In this document: positions 37,303-48,719 of the stretch, one piece after another | Position numbering within the stretch: position 1 is the first letter of the stretch | Layout of the letters: each line of letters begins with the position of its first letter | From: Trichoplax sp. H2 | Taxonomy: Eukaryota > Placozoa > Uniplacotomia > Trichoplacea | Length of the DNA: 64,000 nucleotides | Assembly: GCA_003344405.1 (NCBI GenBank) | Contig: NOWV01000054.1 | Location: 1-64,000, forward strand | Direction of reading: 5' to 3' | Made by a program: the position numbers and the translations under genes | The notes under the pieces: model-generated | Told to the model about the DNA's origin: nothing | Seen by the model: the letters and a program-made list of their open reading frames with translations, nothing else | Database searches by the model: none

Positions 37303-40138
37303 TTAATATTCATGTTCAGTACGAAGTAAAACATAGACAGCAGCGGTTAAACCACCAATGTTGATCCAGTAGCAATGGCGTCTTTTCCATAAATGCTTGT
37401 ACTGTTGTAGAACCTAATCAAACATTGTATTTTACATAATTTTCTAGTTATTACATTCCAAATTTCGTATTTGATAAGAAAAAACGTTCATCGAACAAAG
37501 TGGCTACCTTAGTCATAACTTTGCTGTCTTGAGTTAGTAATACCGCTCTGCCACTTGAACAGCGACAAATCCGCGCCATTTCGGACAATGCATGATCATA
37601 TAATTTCCAGTTTTTGTGCTTACTGCCAATTCTAATATTTAATAACACTAATTTATCGACGGCAAATGATGCAAATTTATGTGATAACAAATAATGTTAG
37701 ATAAAACACACAATACATCATTTCTACTTGACATTTCCCAACCTTTTGCCAAACGGCTGCAAAAGAAATAGATTTTTGAAATTATAACGATATAAACATC
37801 AAATTATATACAGTGAGTACTATTATCATAGCTGCAGCAGTTATACGTAATTACCATATCGGATACAACGATATCAACACTATTACGACGAAGTGGTAAA
37901 CAGCAAACATCCCATGTTGCTACGTCCATCGCCATCGATCTATGTAAAAAGAGTTCCGATATTATGCCAAGGGTAAATCCGAAATTAATTTATTGATGAG
38001 TAGCGGAGCTGGTTAGTAGTCAGAAATAAATTTTTCACTCTTTCTTAGAATAAGCTAATCAATTTATGTCAAGTTGTGGGTGGTTGCTTTTTATTCCTTT
38101 ATTTTACTTTGTAAAATTTGATTTAAGTACAGCAAGTACTAGACATAAAAATTACTAACTCACCTAATATTATTCTGGTTACCAGCATAGTCCCTATTTG
38201 CAACAGATCTGAGGCCAGCAGCATGATGATTATCACCGCAGATATGAAATGAACTAATCCAATTAACAGCTCCCTAGATAGAGGCAAAGATATTAAGGTA
38301 ATGAATATGTAGGCAGGACTGATACTTCAATTTGAATACTGCCCAGATTGGAGGTTACATTACCTCGACACTAATGGAGCCTCCACCAGCCATAGGATCA
38401 CAAACAATGTCTCCATTCTGAATATCAGCTAACCTACAAAGTGGTTGAATACCAACATCGTAATGCGTATAGACGCGATATTCCGTAGTGTAATGTAAAG
38501 TGCAGTCATTAAGTAACAATGACAAATTTTCTACCTGAGCATATTATAAGCTATAGTTGAACGTAAAGCCGTTGGACCAAATTGGGTAATATTACGCCTG
38601 TGTAAGCTAGCACCAGTGAGAGCAATTGAGATATTGATTGAATTTTCGACAATATTGAGTATAACATTAATATCAGGGTTGCTTAGATCAACACGCCAAT
38701 GCAGGAGGTCATTTATAGCTCCACCAAATTTGGCTGCACAATCCATGGAAGTAAATTGATGATCCTTGCCAACACGGTTACACGTAACTCGAAAGGTTGG
38801 TGTAGCAATCGGAATAACGTTATTCGGATGTGCGTTGATAGAGACATTGTTTTGAAGAGAAGCTTCTTGATTTTTATCATGTAATAAAGCCGATGGAGGC
38901 ATAGTAAAATCCGGAAGGGTTGGATAAGGCTTTCCGGTAAACAAGTGCCAGGTATATAACGGTTGTTTCCATTGTAATTGACTAGGTAAATCCAATAATC
39001 TATCCTGAAATGTCTCCTATTATCATTATGGTATAATAGTGTCGGTTGTGAGATTCATTATGCTTTGATATGTTGTCCTTGAGCAATAATGATTTATTAG
39101 GCAAAGAATGTCATTTGCATACGTCAAATAATACGTATTTGAGCATACGTTGTACTACTGACCTGAGGAGTGCAATATCCATCCATTTCAGCGACCATCA
39201 CAGATAAGTTATCAACCGATTTTAAAGTATGCAGCTAGAAGTAGTATGCAATAGGTAGATTTCAGCTTTGTCAATAAATCATAATGAGGTATCGATGATT
39301 GTATGAGCACTTGATACTATTACTACAGCAATTATATACGTATCATTGATTACGGTGGTGTGCGAGCAGCCTTCAGATTTATTCAACTACAGTACTAACA
39401 AATACATGTACTGTGTAGGGATACAGCACTGCCATCAGCCTACGCAAAAGGCAGTTGTACGCAGATACAGTCAATGTCCCTTCAGCCTATTTGCCCTATA
39501 AATGCAAGCTACGTGAAGATTCATTAAACCACTGACAACTGCATGTACTGTGTAGGGATACAGCACTGCTATCAGCCTACACCGAAGGCAAGTTGTACGC
39601 CAATACAGTCAATATCCCTTCAGCCTATACGCCATATTAATTTAATGTGAGCTGCCTTAAGATAAATTAAACCACTGACAACTACATGAACGGTGTAGTT
39701 ATACAGCACTGCCATCAGCCTACGCAGAAGGCAAGTTGTACGCGAATCCAGTCAGTATCTCTCCAGCCTATACACCCCATCTTAAGGTAATGAGTGTTTG
39801 ACTTCACTATTAGTACTTGACCAAGCTATGCTACAGTTATTCAAGTGTTTGAGCTGTAATAGTCAATCCCTAGGTGAGAATCAGGTAACGCTGGATTTTC
39901 GATCAAGTGATAGCAATATATCAATATTTTTTATTTTCACCTTATTGACGTCTGCTGGAGGTACGGAAAAATAAATCCGACCTCGTCCTAACTGGGCATC
40001 GGTGGTTAATTTTTCAGAGCACTCTTGACCAGCTAAAGCTTCAAAGCTGGTGGTCACCGTAGCACAGATTTTACTACTTGTTGTAGTATCCAATTGCATT
40101 GCAGGTAAATTAGTGTCTGAATTCTCCAATTCAGTCAT
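37303..40138 (-). CDS. THUMPD3: THUMP-domain tRNA (guanine-N2-)-methyltransferase
   Basis: Start ATG at 40138, stop TAA at 37303. Exons: 39941-40138, 39163-39234, 38535-39004, 38364-38433, 38183-38273, about 37855-37939, 37743-37756, 37508-37631 and 37303-37413. The N-terminal THUMP region includes GRGRIYFSVP. The exon at 38535-39004 carries FRVTCNRVGKDHQFTS and SLHRRNITQFGPTALRSTIAYNMLR, the linker typical of THUMPD3. SAM motif I is CDPMAGGG (usual DPMCGTG). Catalytic motif IV is split by introns as VVSDM|PFGKR|IGSK. The C-terminus NIGGLTAAVYVLLRT matches the family. Total is about 410 residues, shorter than human (507), mainly because a lysine-rich linker after the THUMP region is missing. 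In humans the enzyme, with TRMT112, makes m2G in tRNA. The junction between 38183-38273 and 37855-37939 is unresolved. Confidence 0.92.
39400..39785. repeat. Three tandem ~115-125 bp units in THUMPD3 intron 1
   Basis: The block tgtactgtgtagggatacag - cactgccatcagcctac - agttgtacgc - acagtcaat - cttcagcctat occurs near 39409, 39543 and 39687 with moderate divergence. Confidence 0.8.
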
Positions 40139-40264
40139 GTCTTTATTCTAAGTTGAAGTCTATGTGTGCGATTTCAAGGCTGTAAAGAGTAGACAGATGA
40201 TCAAGCAATGATATAGACGGTCCAGTTTGCCTTGCAGACAGGTGAGTGTTGTGAATAACAATGG

Positions 40265-41335
40265 TCAGCAGCCGTATCGTTTCAATATACCTTGGATACG
40301 CTACTAGGAGACTAGATAAAGCTATTACGTATCGCTATGCTCGTTCCACTCACGTTTTTACTAGTGTTTACAGCCGTATCGTTTCACTATGCCTTGGATA
40401 CGCTACTAGGAGACTAGATAAGGCTCTTACGTATCGCTATATTGTACTCTTTCCACTCAGGTTTTTACTCGTTTCGGAGACTAGATACGATTATTACATA
40501 TCGCTATACTCGTTCCACTCACGTTTTTACTCGTGTCTACACTCTACAGCCGTATCGTTTCAATATGCCTTGGATACGTTACTTGGAGACTAGATAAGGC
40601 TGTTACGTATGGCTATACTCTACTCATTCCACTCAGGTTTTTACTCGTGTCGGAGACTAGATAAGGTTATTACATATCGCTATGCTCGTTCCACTCACGT
40701 TTTTACTGGTGTTTACAGCCGTATCGTTTCAATATACCTTGGATACGCTACTAGGAGACTAGATAAGGCTGTTACGTATCGCTATATTGTACTCATTCCA
40801 CTCAGGTTTTTACTCGTTTCGGAGACTAGATAAGGCTGTTACAAATCGCTATATTGTACTCATTCCACTCAGTTTTTTACTCGTTTCGGAGACTAGATAA
40901 GGTTAGAAGTCGTTCCACTCAAGTTTTTACTCGTGTCTACACTCTACAGCCGTATCGTTTCAATATGCCTTGGATACGCTACTAGGAGACTAGATAAGGC
41001 TGTTACAAATCGCTCTACTCGTTCCACTCAGATTTTTACTCGTGTCGGAGACTAGATAAGGCTGTTACAAATCGCTATATTGTACTCATTCCACTCAGTT
41101 TTTTACTCGTTTCGGAGACTAGATAAGGTTAGAAGTCGTTCCACTCAAGTTTTTACTCGTGTCTACACTCTACAGCCGTATCGTTTCAATATGCCTTGGA
41201 TACGCTACTAGGAGACTAGATAAGGCTGTTACAAATCGCTCTACTCGTTCCACTCAGATTTTTACTCGTGTCGGAGACTAGATAAGGCTGTTACGTATCG
41301 CTATACTCGTTCCACTCAGGTTTTTACTGGGGTGT
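40265..41335. repeat. Minisatellite in the 5' flank of THUMPD3
   Basis: Tandem units of about 100 bp (agccgtatcgtttcaatat - gccttggatacgctacta - ggagactagataaggct - gttccactcaggtttttact) alternate with shortened ~70 bp units lacking the first part. Near the distal end a higher-order unit of about 226 bp is repeated almost exactly (40861 onward versus 41087 onward). It begins ~130 bp upstream of the THUMPD3 start codon. Open frames across it are by-products of the period. Confidence 0.9.
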
Positions 41336-41384
41336 CACATCAGCTACGCTTCAGTTGAGGGCGTTTACCTTACAGTCTCTACTA

Positions 41385-42290
41385 CAGTAGTACTGTAGTA
41401 CTCTGGCCTACTCGTTTCCGTACTGTACTGTACTGTACAGTACTGTACTGTAGACTGGCGAGAGTTTTATGGCGGCAGGCTTGTAGACCAGAATAAAGAA
41501 TAAGAAAGTGATTAACCCTGAGGTTGAGCCGCTTCTGAATTAAGTTTACTTCAGTCAATGGACAATTTGGTATAAACTTAGTGGGGGGTCTAGTGTACTG
41601 TATGTATCCTAGAGTCCCTCTTGGGTCTTGAGTGTACGCTAGAAAGCTGAACAAATCAGGATTTTTGACACTACAGTATTGATATTCTACAATATAGATG
41701 AATCCAAGTGTTGCGCTAGCAGTGCAGTATCGCAGAATGCTGCAAAACAACGAGATGCACATTCGACCTGTTGTCTAACATGGTGACATACTGTGCATGT
41801 TTTGTCGCTCCTCGTTTGCCTTATTAATGATGAATACTCAATCGCCATGTAACATCTTCATCATTCAGCAAGGCGATCTTGTCTTCAGTAGGGCTAAAGA
41901 AAGCAAGAAGGACGAGAAATCGACAGCATAATCGAATCTTGGAGCAACGAAATTGGGCCGACAGTCGTGGACACTGTCACTTGTACTGAACACTGCCATG
42001 AGTCCATGACACTTGTGTACGAATCTGTCTACTGAGTCATACACTCCAAAAAAGACCTCCAGTAGTAGTCCCTCTATTTCTACTGTACTGTACCATGGAC
42101 GAGAGGTCCATCGTCCATGGTGGTATGTTGGTGGTAATCGGTAGTAGTTAGCCAGTACTGTACTATACTGTACAGACATAGAGGGTCTCTACTGTACTGT
42201 ATCAATATGTTTCTATATATAGTAACATATCGATGTGCAAGTGGGCAGTACAGTACCGTACCGTACTACACCGGGCCGCACCGCGCCGGT
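41385..42290. repeat. GTAC-palindrome array C plus GC-rich inverted block (head-to-head interval)
   Basis: GTACTGTAC/CTGTACAG runs occur at 41385-41455, 42078-42094, 42152-42205 and 42245-42270, between the THUMPD3 minisatellite and the NB-ARC start codon. At 42084-42121 a longer inverted repeat accatggac / gtccatggt brackets gagaggtccatc. At 42270-42303 lies a very GC-rich self-complementary block (ggtccggaccggacc), sharply unlike the surrounding AT-rich DNA, about 220 bp before the NB-ARC start. Confidence 0.75.
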
Positions 42291-42526
42291 CCGGACCGGA
42301 CCATTCCGTGGCGCCTGTGGAGCTAACAGCTCGTCGCTTTGCTACAAATACGCTGTTCTCTCTCTTTTCTATACATTTGTATGCTCGCGACAGGTGCATT
42401 AACCATTTTACTGACCGAGTGGAGATCACGGGAGAAAAAGTGACGAAATCCACTACTCAAAATTTTATTATTATTATTATCAATTGTTGTGGTTGCTATT
42501 TGCAGCACTTTGGCTAGCACGGTATC

Positions 42527-45208
42527 ATGTCCGCACAAGAGGTATCGGATATCGATCAAGTACTCCATCAATTACAAAAATCAGTGAACGCTGGTGCACG
42601 TTCCGTCAACAGTAAACTATTGAAACAGTTACAACAAGCGTTGGATGGAGTTGACAATCATAAGATTAAACGTTCAATTTCTTTTATCTTGGATGTTGTG
42701 AAAGATAATAAATCCAAGGTTTGGTTGTGGCAAGTGGCCCGAGTGGTACGTTTATGCTTACTTAGACATTTGAAGGAAAGACGATTGGATGAACCAACGG
42801 TGAAATGTTATCGATCACTATGCGAAGAAATTGCGATAGTCTTTGGTATTTTAGATTCCAATATAGGTTACCATAAATCCCGACAATTATCAATCATGCC
42901 GCCTTACCTCTTATACTATGAGTTACGAATTATTGAGCAACAGTTGGCTGATTGCAGCGATGAACAATCCGACTTGGTTTTTGCACCTTTCAATCCAATT
43001 TATATTAGTGTCCAAGACTTAATCAATTGTTATGATAACAACGAAGATCCAAATGGTGTCCAAATGGATCAAATACGACCAAGACAGAATAAATTTCAAG
43101 ATATTTTATGGGAGTTGTGTGGTTTTCGAAATAACACCCCCTTCGATTTACGTATCTACCTCACTTTAGATCTTCTTTCTACTCTCCTGCTACAATGTGA
43201 ACATAATCAGACTATTATACAAAAAATTGCTTACCTTAAAATTAATTATAATGCTTCTGCAGTGGACGAAAATCAATTTACCTATGGTTTACAGGATTAC
43301 TTGAATCAGTTATTAAACGACGTGGATAATACTGATTGTCACAATGCTAACTATAATCCTCAAAGGCTCATTGTTAAATATGTCGAAGATGCTACTAAAT
43401 TATTACGCCTCAACGATCAATTATCTCCTTCTATTTCAGCCAGTTTACGAGCTGATCTAAAACTAGTCTTAACCAAAGCGTCTACGCCCTATTTAAATCG
43501 TGCACTCAGTCATCTTGATTTAGAAACAGAAGAGAACCTCAATGCAAACACAAGTAATAATAACCTCGATCAAATCGATGGTAACATCAACAACGAACTG
43601 TTAGTACTCTTCTTGCCCAATTTACCTCAACCTTGTATAGGACGAAAGGAAGAACTTAGCTTAATCGATCAGCAAATATCCCAAACGGATAAATGGTCCA
43701 TTTCACAGGTCGCAATTACCGGCTTAGGCGGTGCAGGGAAAACCTATGTTGCTCTTCAGTATGCTCGTACGTGCCTTGAAAGGCAACGTTACAATATTGT
43801 CTATTGGATCCATTCGGAAACTGTATTATCACTACAAAGTAGCCTAATAAGTTTGACCTATGAAATGGCTAGCAAGTTATCTCTAGATCAAGATCGATCT
43901 ATTAAGGCTTTGTGTGAAGAAGTTAACAATCATCCTCAAGGGCGACCCATTTTATCACCGTATATGAATAACCAGATATTAACGGCCATAGGTTCTAACG
44001 ATCGTGTTCAAAATATCATTAGTAAATGCAGTCAGGTAATACAACATTCACGCCAACTCAACTTTCTATTAATCTATGACAATGCCGACAATATTGAAAT
44101 GGTTTCTAGTTATATACCGTCTTGTGGTAACTGTCATATTATAATAACATCTAGAAATAGGAACTGGCCTAATGCTATTGACATTGGCCCCTTCGATAGG
44201 CCAACATCGATTTGCTATTTATCCTACGAATTAACTAAGAGCGCCATATACCAACATCATCCTTTAGATGAAGACCTGTTGGATAAATTATCTGATCAGT
44301 TAGGCGATTTACCATTAGCGTTATCGCATGCAACTAGATATATCATTCAAAATAAATACACGATCGAAAAATATATGGATTCATTTGAAAAAGAGCGTAG
44401 CCAACTATGGCATATTAAATATGCTCCAGATGAGTACAAACAGTACGGGCAATCAGAGCAAGAACATTCGAAAGTAATCGCCCAAAAGAAGACTATCAGG
44501 ACGACCTGGACTATATCTATGGATTCATTGCGTAAGAACGAAGAAATGTGCTATTATATCATGCAATATCTTGCATATTTACGGCCGGATAATATTCCCA
44601 AGTGTTTAATTATTGATTTAACGAATTTTATCAGGAATAGTTGGTATTGGTATTTTCGTGAATTGTTACGTGAAGTTAATTTTAATAGTAAGAAGGACAA
44701 AGAAAATGTTCAACATTATATTGACATATTAGTAGACTATTCATTTTTATATGCCTACGATGACAATTATTCTATTCATCGATTATTACAACAGACTTTG
44801 CGCGATAAGAATAAAGTTGAAAAGCGACATAGTAAAATTTTATATACGCTATTGTCGTATTTTGATAGTCAAGCTGAAATAGGGGTCGACTTGTCGATGC
44901 ATGCATACCAATGCTGCAAATACACTACTAAAGATACCAAGTTATCAGCTGTACGGTCAAGTGTTCTTAAAAAAGTTAAACTTGCAGTCAAGTCTAACCC
45001 TTCCGATGCAGAAATTGCTGGTGATCTTGAATTTGATTTAATAACTGATATCGAACGAATGAGCGATGAATTCAATAACAAATATTCCAGTAAGGATGAA
45101 ACAACATCGAAAAGGATCTTTGGCAACTTAAGCCCATATATGACAACAAAAATGTTGTTACCGCCATTAACCTTAATATGCTTGTTGATCATATTTAAAA
45201 GGGCGTAG
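42527..45208 (+). CDS. NB-ARC (STAND) ATPase with C-terminal membrane tail anchor
   Basis: Single uninterrupted frame of 893 codons. Residues 1-370 are a mostly helical region that I do not recognise. Then comes a complete NB-ARC core: PCIGRKEEL entry, Walker A GLGGAGKT at 399-406, Walker B FLLIYDNAD at 513-521, sensor IIITSRN, the helical motif GDLPLAL, and a winged-helix segment ending YSIHRLLQQ, the MHD-like position. The remaining ~130 residues have no visible LRR, WD40 or ankyrin repeats. The last ~22 residues are hydrophobic (LLPPLTLICLLIIF) followed by KRA, a classical tail anchor. Such ATPases assemble as nucleotide-gated signalling hubs (APAF1, plant NLRs, animal NLRs). The anchor suggests mitochondrial or ER outer membrane docking. 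Intronless in an intron-rich window, so retroposition or recent duplication is possible. Partner and trigger are unknown. Confidence 0.9.
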   Translation: MSAQEVSDIDQVLHQLQKSVNAGARSVNSKLLKQLQQALDGVDNHKIKRSISFILDVVKDNKSKVWLWQVARVVRLCLLRHLKERRLDEPTVKCYRSLCEEIAIVFGILDSNIGYHKSRQLSIMPPYLLYYELRIIEQQLADCSDEQSDLVFAPFNPIYISVQDLINCYDNNEDPNGVQMDQIRPRQNKFQDILWELCGFRNNTPFDLRIYLTLDLLSTLLLQCEHNQTIIQKIAYLKINYNASAVDENQFTYGLQDYLNQLLNDVDNTDCHNANYNPQRLIVKYVEDATKLLRLNDQLSPSISASLRADLKLVLTKASTPYLNRALSHLDLETEENLNANTSNNNLDQIDGNINNELLVLFLPNLPQPCIGRKEELSLIDQQISQTDKWSISQVAITGLGGAGKTYVALQYARTCLERQRYNIVYWIHSETVLSLQSSLISLTYEMASKLSLDQDRSIKALCEEVNNHPQGRPILSPYMNNQILTAIGSNDRVQNIISKCSQVIQHSRQLNFLLIYDNADNIEMVSSYIPSCGNCHIIITSRNRNWPNAIDIGPFDRPTSICYLSYELTKSAIYQHHPLDEDLLDKLSDQLGDLPLALSHATRYIIQNKYTIEKYMDSFEKERSQLWHIKYAPDEYKQYGQSEQEHSKVIAQKKTIRTTWTISMDSLRKNEEMCYYIMQYLAYLRPDNIPKCLIIDLTNFIRNSWYWYFRELLREVNFNSKKDKENVQHYIDILVDYSFLYAYDDNYSIHRLLQQTLRDKNKVEKRHSKILYTLLSYFDSQAEIGVDLSMHAYQCCKYTTKDTKLSAVRSSVLKKVKLAVKSNPSDAEIAGDLEFDLITDIERMSDEFNNKYSSKDETTSKRIFGNLSPYMTTKMLLPPLTLICLLIIFKRA

Positions 45209-45375
45209 TTTAGTGTAAATTTTGTGTAAAGGCAATTTTGAAAATATTACCAACGGTTATCAACTGTTCCTTTTTATTTTGTATTTTTACGGAAAGATTA
45301 GAAATATACATGTGAATGATAAAATCCAAGTATATGGAAATATAGCGAAAGAAATAGAAATAATTGTACAAACAA

Positions 45376-48300
45376 CTAATATCGCCGTCTTTTAATGATA
45401 TCCGGTTTCCAATTGATTGGATTAGTTTCTTCAGTCTTTATGCAAATTGAATAATAATAATGTCATCATTCTAGGATTCTCATGTAATAAAATTTTTTAA
45501 ATTTTAAAACGTACCGCAGTTTCGTCCTCTTTATAGATTTTGATAGTTTTGTCAGCTTCGCATGTTATTAGGCGGCTACCACTTTTATCAAAAGCCATGG
45601 CATAAATACCGGCTTCACTATCTAAGGAGCCGGGCTGTACAGCAGTAGTAATCTTCTGAAAGTTATATCCAGTTCTCCAATCCCAGAAATGGAGTGTTCC
45701 GTTATCGGCTACATAGGGCAAAGGAAAAATTGACGTTATACATCATTCGTAAAGGCGATAAGGTAAATTTTAAAATTTTGATTCGAAGCTATTCAACAGG
45801 AAAGCAATTTTGAAGTGTTTACCTCCAGAAACGACAACATTATCATTATTAATAGATAAACAGTTTAAAATAGCATTGTGCCCGGAGAAGTTTTGCATAA
45901 ATTCTCCATTGGGTAGTTTCCATTGTTTGATATTATCAGATGAGGCGGAAGCGAACGCAAATCTATAATTGATCATAAATACATATTGACCAGTATGAGT
46001 GAATAATAAATAAATAAATGATAATTTTATAACGAAAAATTCAGGATATCAAATGTATATATGTAAGATAATGTTATACATACTGAGAAGGATGTAAGGC
46101 AACTGTTCTAATACTTTTTTTATGGTTGGTTAAAGTCGTTAATGTTCGACCAGCAGCAAGATCCCATAATCTTATAGTGCTATCATGGCTTCCAGTGATT
46201 ATCTACAATGTAATAGAAAACAATATAGACTAATTAAAGATGGATTGTGAATAGAAGCCGTGTCCGAATCGTTCTAGTCACGGGACATGCATTACTTGCG
46301 GATCAACAGCCTGGCACTTTACTGTAGCCACAGTATTAGTATGACCAGTTAGCGTGTGAATAGCTGCCTTAGTTCGCATATCCCAAACCTATAATGGATT
46401 CAAATTAAGATTCATTCATGACTGTAACTTAGTTAGGTACTACAAATTGTTAATGTGTCATGGTTATAAGATTACTCTAGCGGTAGCATCGCGACCACAA
46501 GTAACGAGGACGTCTATAGAGGGGTGGATATCAACAGCATGTACTGCGCTTAAATGCCCATGATAATGTCGAATGACCTAATATAGCATCAAATCATGAC
46601 TGCCGATTAGAGCGAGATGTTTATTCAAGGGTGAAATAATGCCTTACTTATGTGACGTAGCTGACAACCGTCCTTACCTTGTTACATTCTAAATCCCAAC
46701 ATTTCACTTGTTTATCCTCACCTACGGAAAACAAATACGGATGTCTTGGGCTAACAGCTAACCCACGTACTACACTAATGTGACCGGTTAGAGATAGCTT
46801 TAATCGTCCAGACGCTAGATCCCAGATCTTCATCACAAATAGTTGAATTATTTAGTTATGGAATAAAATGGTAACATTACTAAAGTTAATACAATCACTA
46901 CCTTAATCGTACGATCTCCAGATCCAGTGGCAAACCAATCGTTTCCTGGTTCGATAGCTACTGCCCGGACCCATCCATGATGGCCACTAATTACCTAATG
47001 AATAAGAGTATAGTATTAAGATACGAATGATTCCTAGCGTGCGCAATCACTACTTTGATAACAATGTGTGGTTGATGCTGTTCTTACCCTCATGAGTTTC
47101 CAAGGTGGATGCCATTGTGGCTTAGGTAAAGATGATGCTTTTCGCGCTATTAACTGACTACTAGACGGTTGTATCTTGGCTACAGCCTTCGACTACATCA
47201 TTCAAAGGCATCAATGATAAAATTATTCAAATTGATTTTTATAAAACCAAATCAATATTATTATCAACACAAAGGATGAACAATTAAGAAATACATTATT
47301 CGATTTTCCTTTAATGTCAGCAATTCCAGCGCCACGTTTCTGCACTTCTAACCTATAAGATGTCGATCTAATGGTGATGATATTGTCAATGCATAATAGT
47401 TTAACTTTCAATAATCTTACTGGTCTTTGGAAGGAGGTAATGAACGATACACTTGGTCCTTGGCGGCTTGAGAAATAGGCTTTCCCTTAGCCATAGTATT
47501 ATCGGAAAGTTGGACGCCTAGAACACATGAAAGATGATCGTCTGAACGAATACGAGCAAACACAAGTATGATATATTCCGTTGTTACAATAAAGGAAGAC
47601 ATCAAGTTTTTCCAAAGCAATCAATATCTACTACGTTTGAGTTAACAAGTTAAGGCAATGGCTAGTATTTTGTGATAAATTCATAGTCTATCAAGGGTCA
47701 AAGATATCGGACAAATTTGAGTTGTGTTAATACGTTTTTCCATCTAACCTGGTGCAGACGGGTATGGATGACCTCCAGTTACAATCGGTTGTGAAGTATC
47801 TCCTATGGATTGTCATTATATGTACAATAATTAATTAATATAAGAGTCCATTATGAACCTGGAAATGAGCTTGCGAAACAAATTTCAAACGCAAGTCATT
47901 TATCAACTGCTTCTTGTATAGTGCACCATTCTATTACTGTACATAACATTGAATTACTTTCTGTCGTTGCAATGATTTCTGGATCTCCGTTATCGTTGGA
48001 GGTCGCTATTCCTGTCATGGCTTGCTTGATTGGTGGTAAATCTTTTACATTGCAATATTCATCCATAACTTTAAAGTTCATCCGAGATTCGTCGCTGTCA
48101 ATATTGTAGTGAAGATAGAAAGCAATGCAATGAATGATGTGCAAATGTAAGCATGAACAAGAAAGAAGGATTAACATTGAATCAAGTTTTCAAATCGTTG
48201 TATAAGTGTATTTGGTATACAGAATCAATTTTTAGCATGGACCCATTGCAGTATACTGTAGTAGTATTACGCTTGGCAAATGAACGATCCAAGTGGATCA

Positions 48301-48692
48301 ACGTAGTCTGTTAACGATAGCCTCTTTATTGGCGAAATGTCGTTATGGACGGTATACACTTTCCATCAATAACATCATTTTACATGCTACTGGAATGAGA
48401 CAAGTCGATGTTGGAGAATCAAACCTAATATCATCCTGTGGTAACGGTTTCATAAGATCGGACATGAACATCTCGTGGGTTCTTTTGAGTGAGCGAAATA
48501 TCATTGTATGTGCGGAAAATTTTTGTTGGGTTTCCTAAGCAGAAGATAATATTGTTAGCAAGCATTGAACAAAACAGTTTGAATAATAGTGTTGTCCAGT
48601 CTGGTGACTACAGTGGAAATGGTCGGTGAAGACGATTAACATGAGTTGATTTCGATTTTTATTCTAGCAAAATAACAGCATTAACTCACCAT
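45376..48692 (-). CDS. PLRG1: Pleiotropic regulator 1, spliceosomal WD40 protein
   Basis: Fifteen exons with phases closing throughout give 498 residues (human 514): 48690-48692 (only the ATG), 48425-48534, 47958-48094, 47749-47802, 47421-47517, 47295-47352, 47088-47174, 46902-46994, 46678-46827, 46476-46577, 46296-46388, 46084-46202, 45823-45962, 45515-45708 and 45376-45435. The N-terminus [11 protein letters not shown] and the motif [19 protein letters not shown] match PLRG1 orthologues, followed by seven WD40 repeats ([35 protein letters not shown]). The end is [15 protein letters not shown], versus HPVSWKPEIIKRKRF in human. PLRG1 is a core subunit of the PRP19/CDC5L complex that activates the spliceosome. 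Its stop codon lies 167 bp from that of the convergent NB-ARC gene. Confidence 0.97.
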
Positions 48693-48719
48693 TTTGATTC
48701 TCCACGGACGGACACGTTG

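Noticed and set aside
40261-40833. Two plus-strand ORFs of 110 and 74 codons with repeated YATRRLDKA motifs
   Set aside because: They are translations of the minisatellite, end where unit length changes, and show no other coding evidence.
44869-45192. 107-codon minus-strand ORF
   Set aside because: Antisense shadow of the NB-ARC coding frame.
47921-48538. Plus-strand ORFs at 47921-48109 and 48293-48538
   Set aside because: Antisense to PLRG1 exons 47958-48094 and 48425-48534, which align to PLRG1 in phase.
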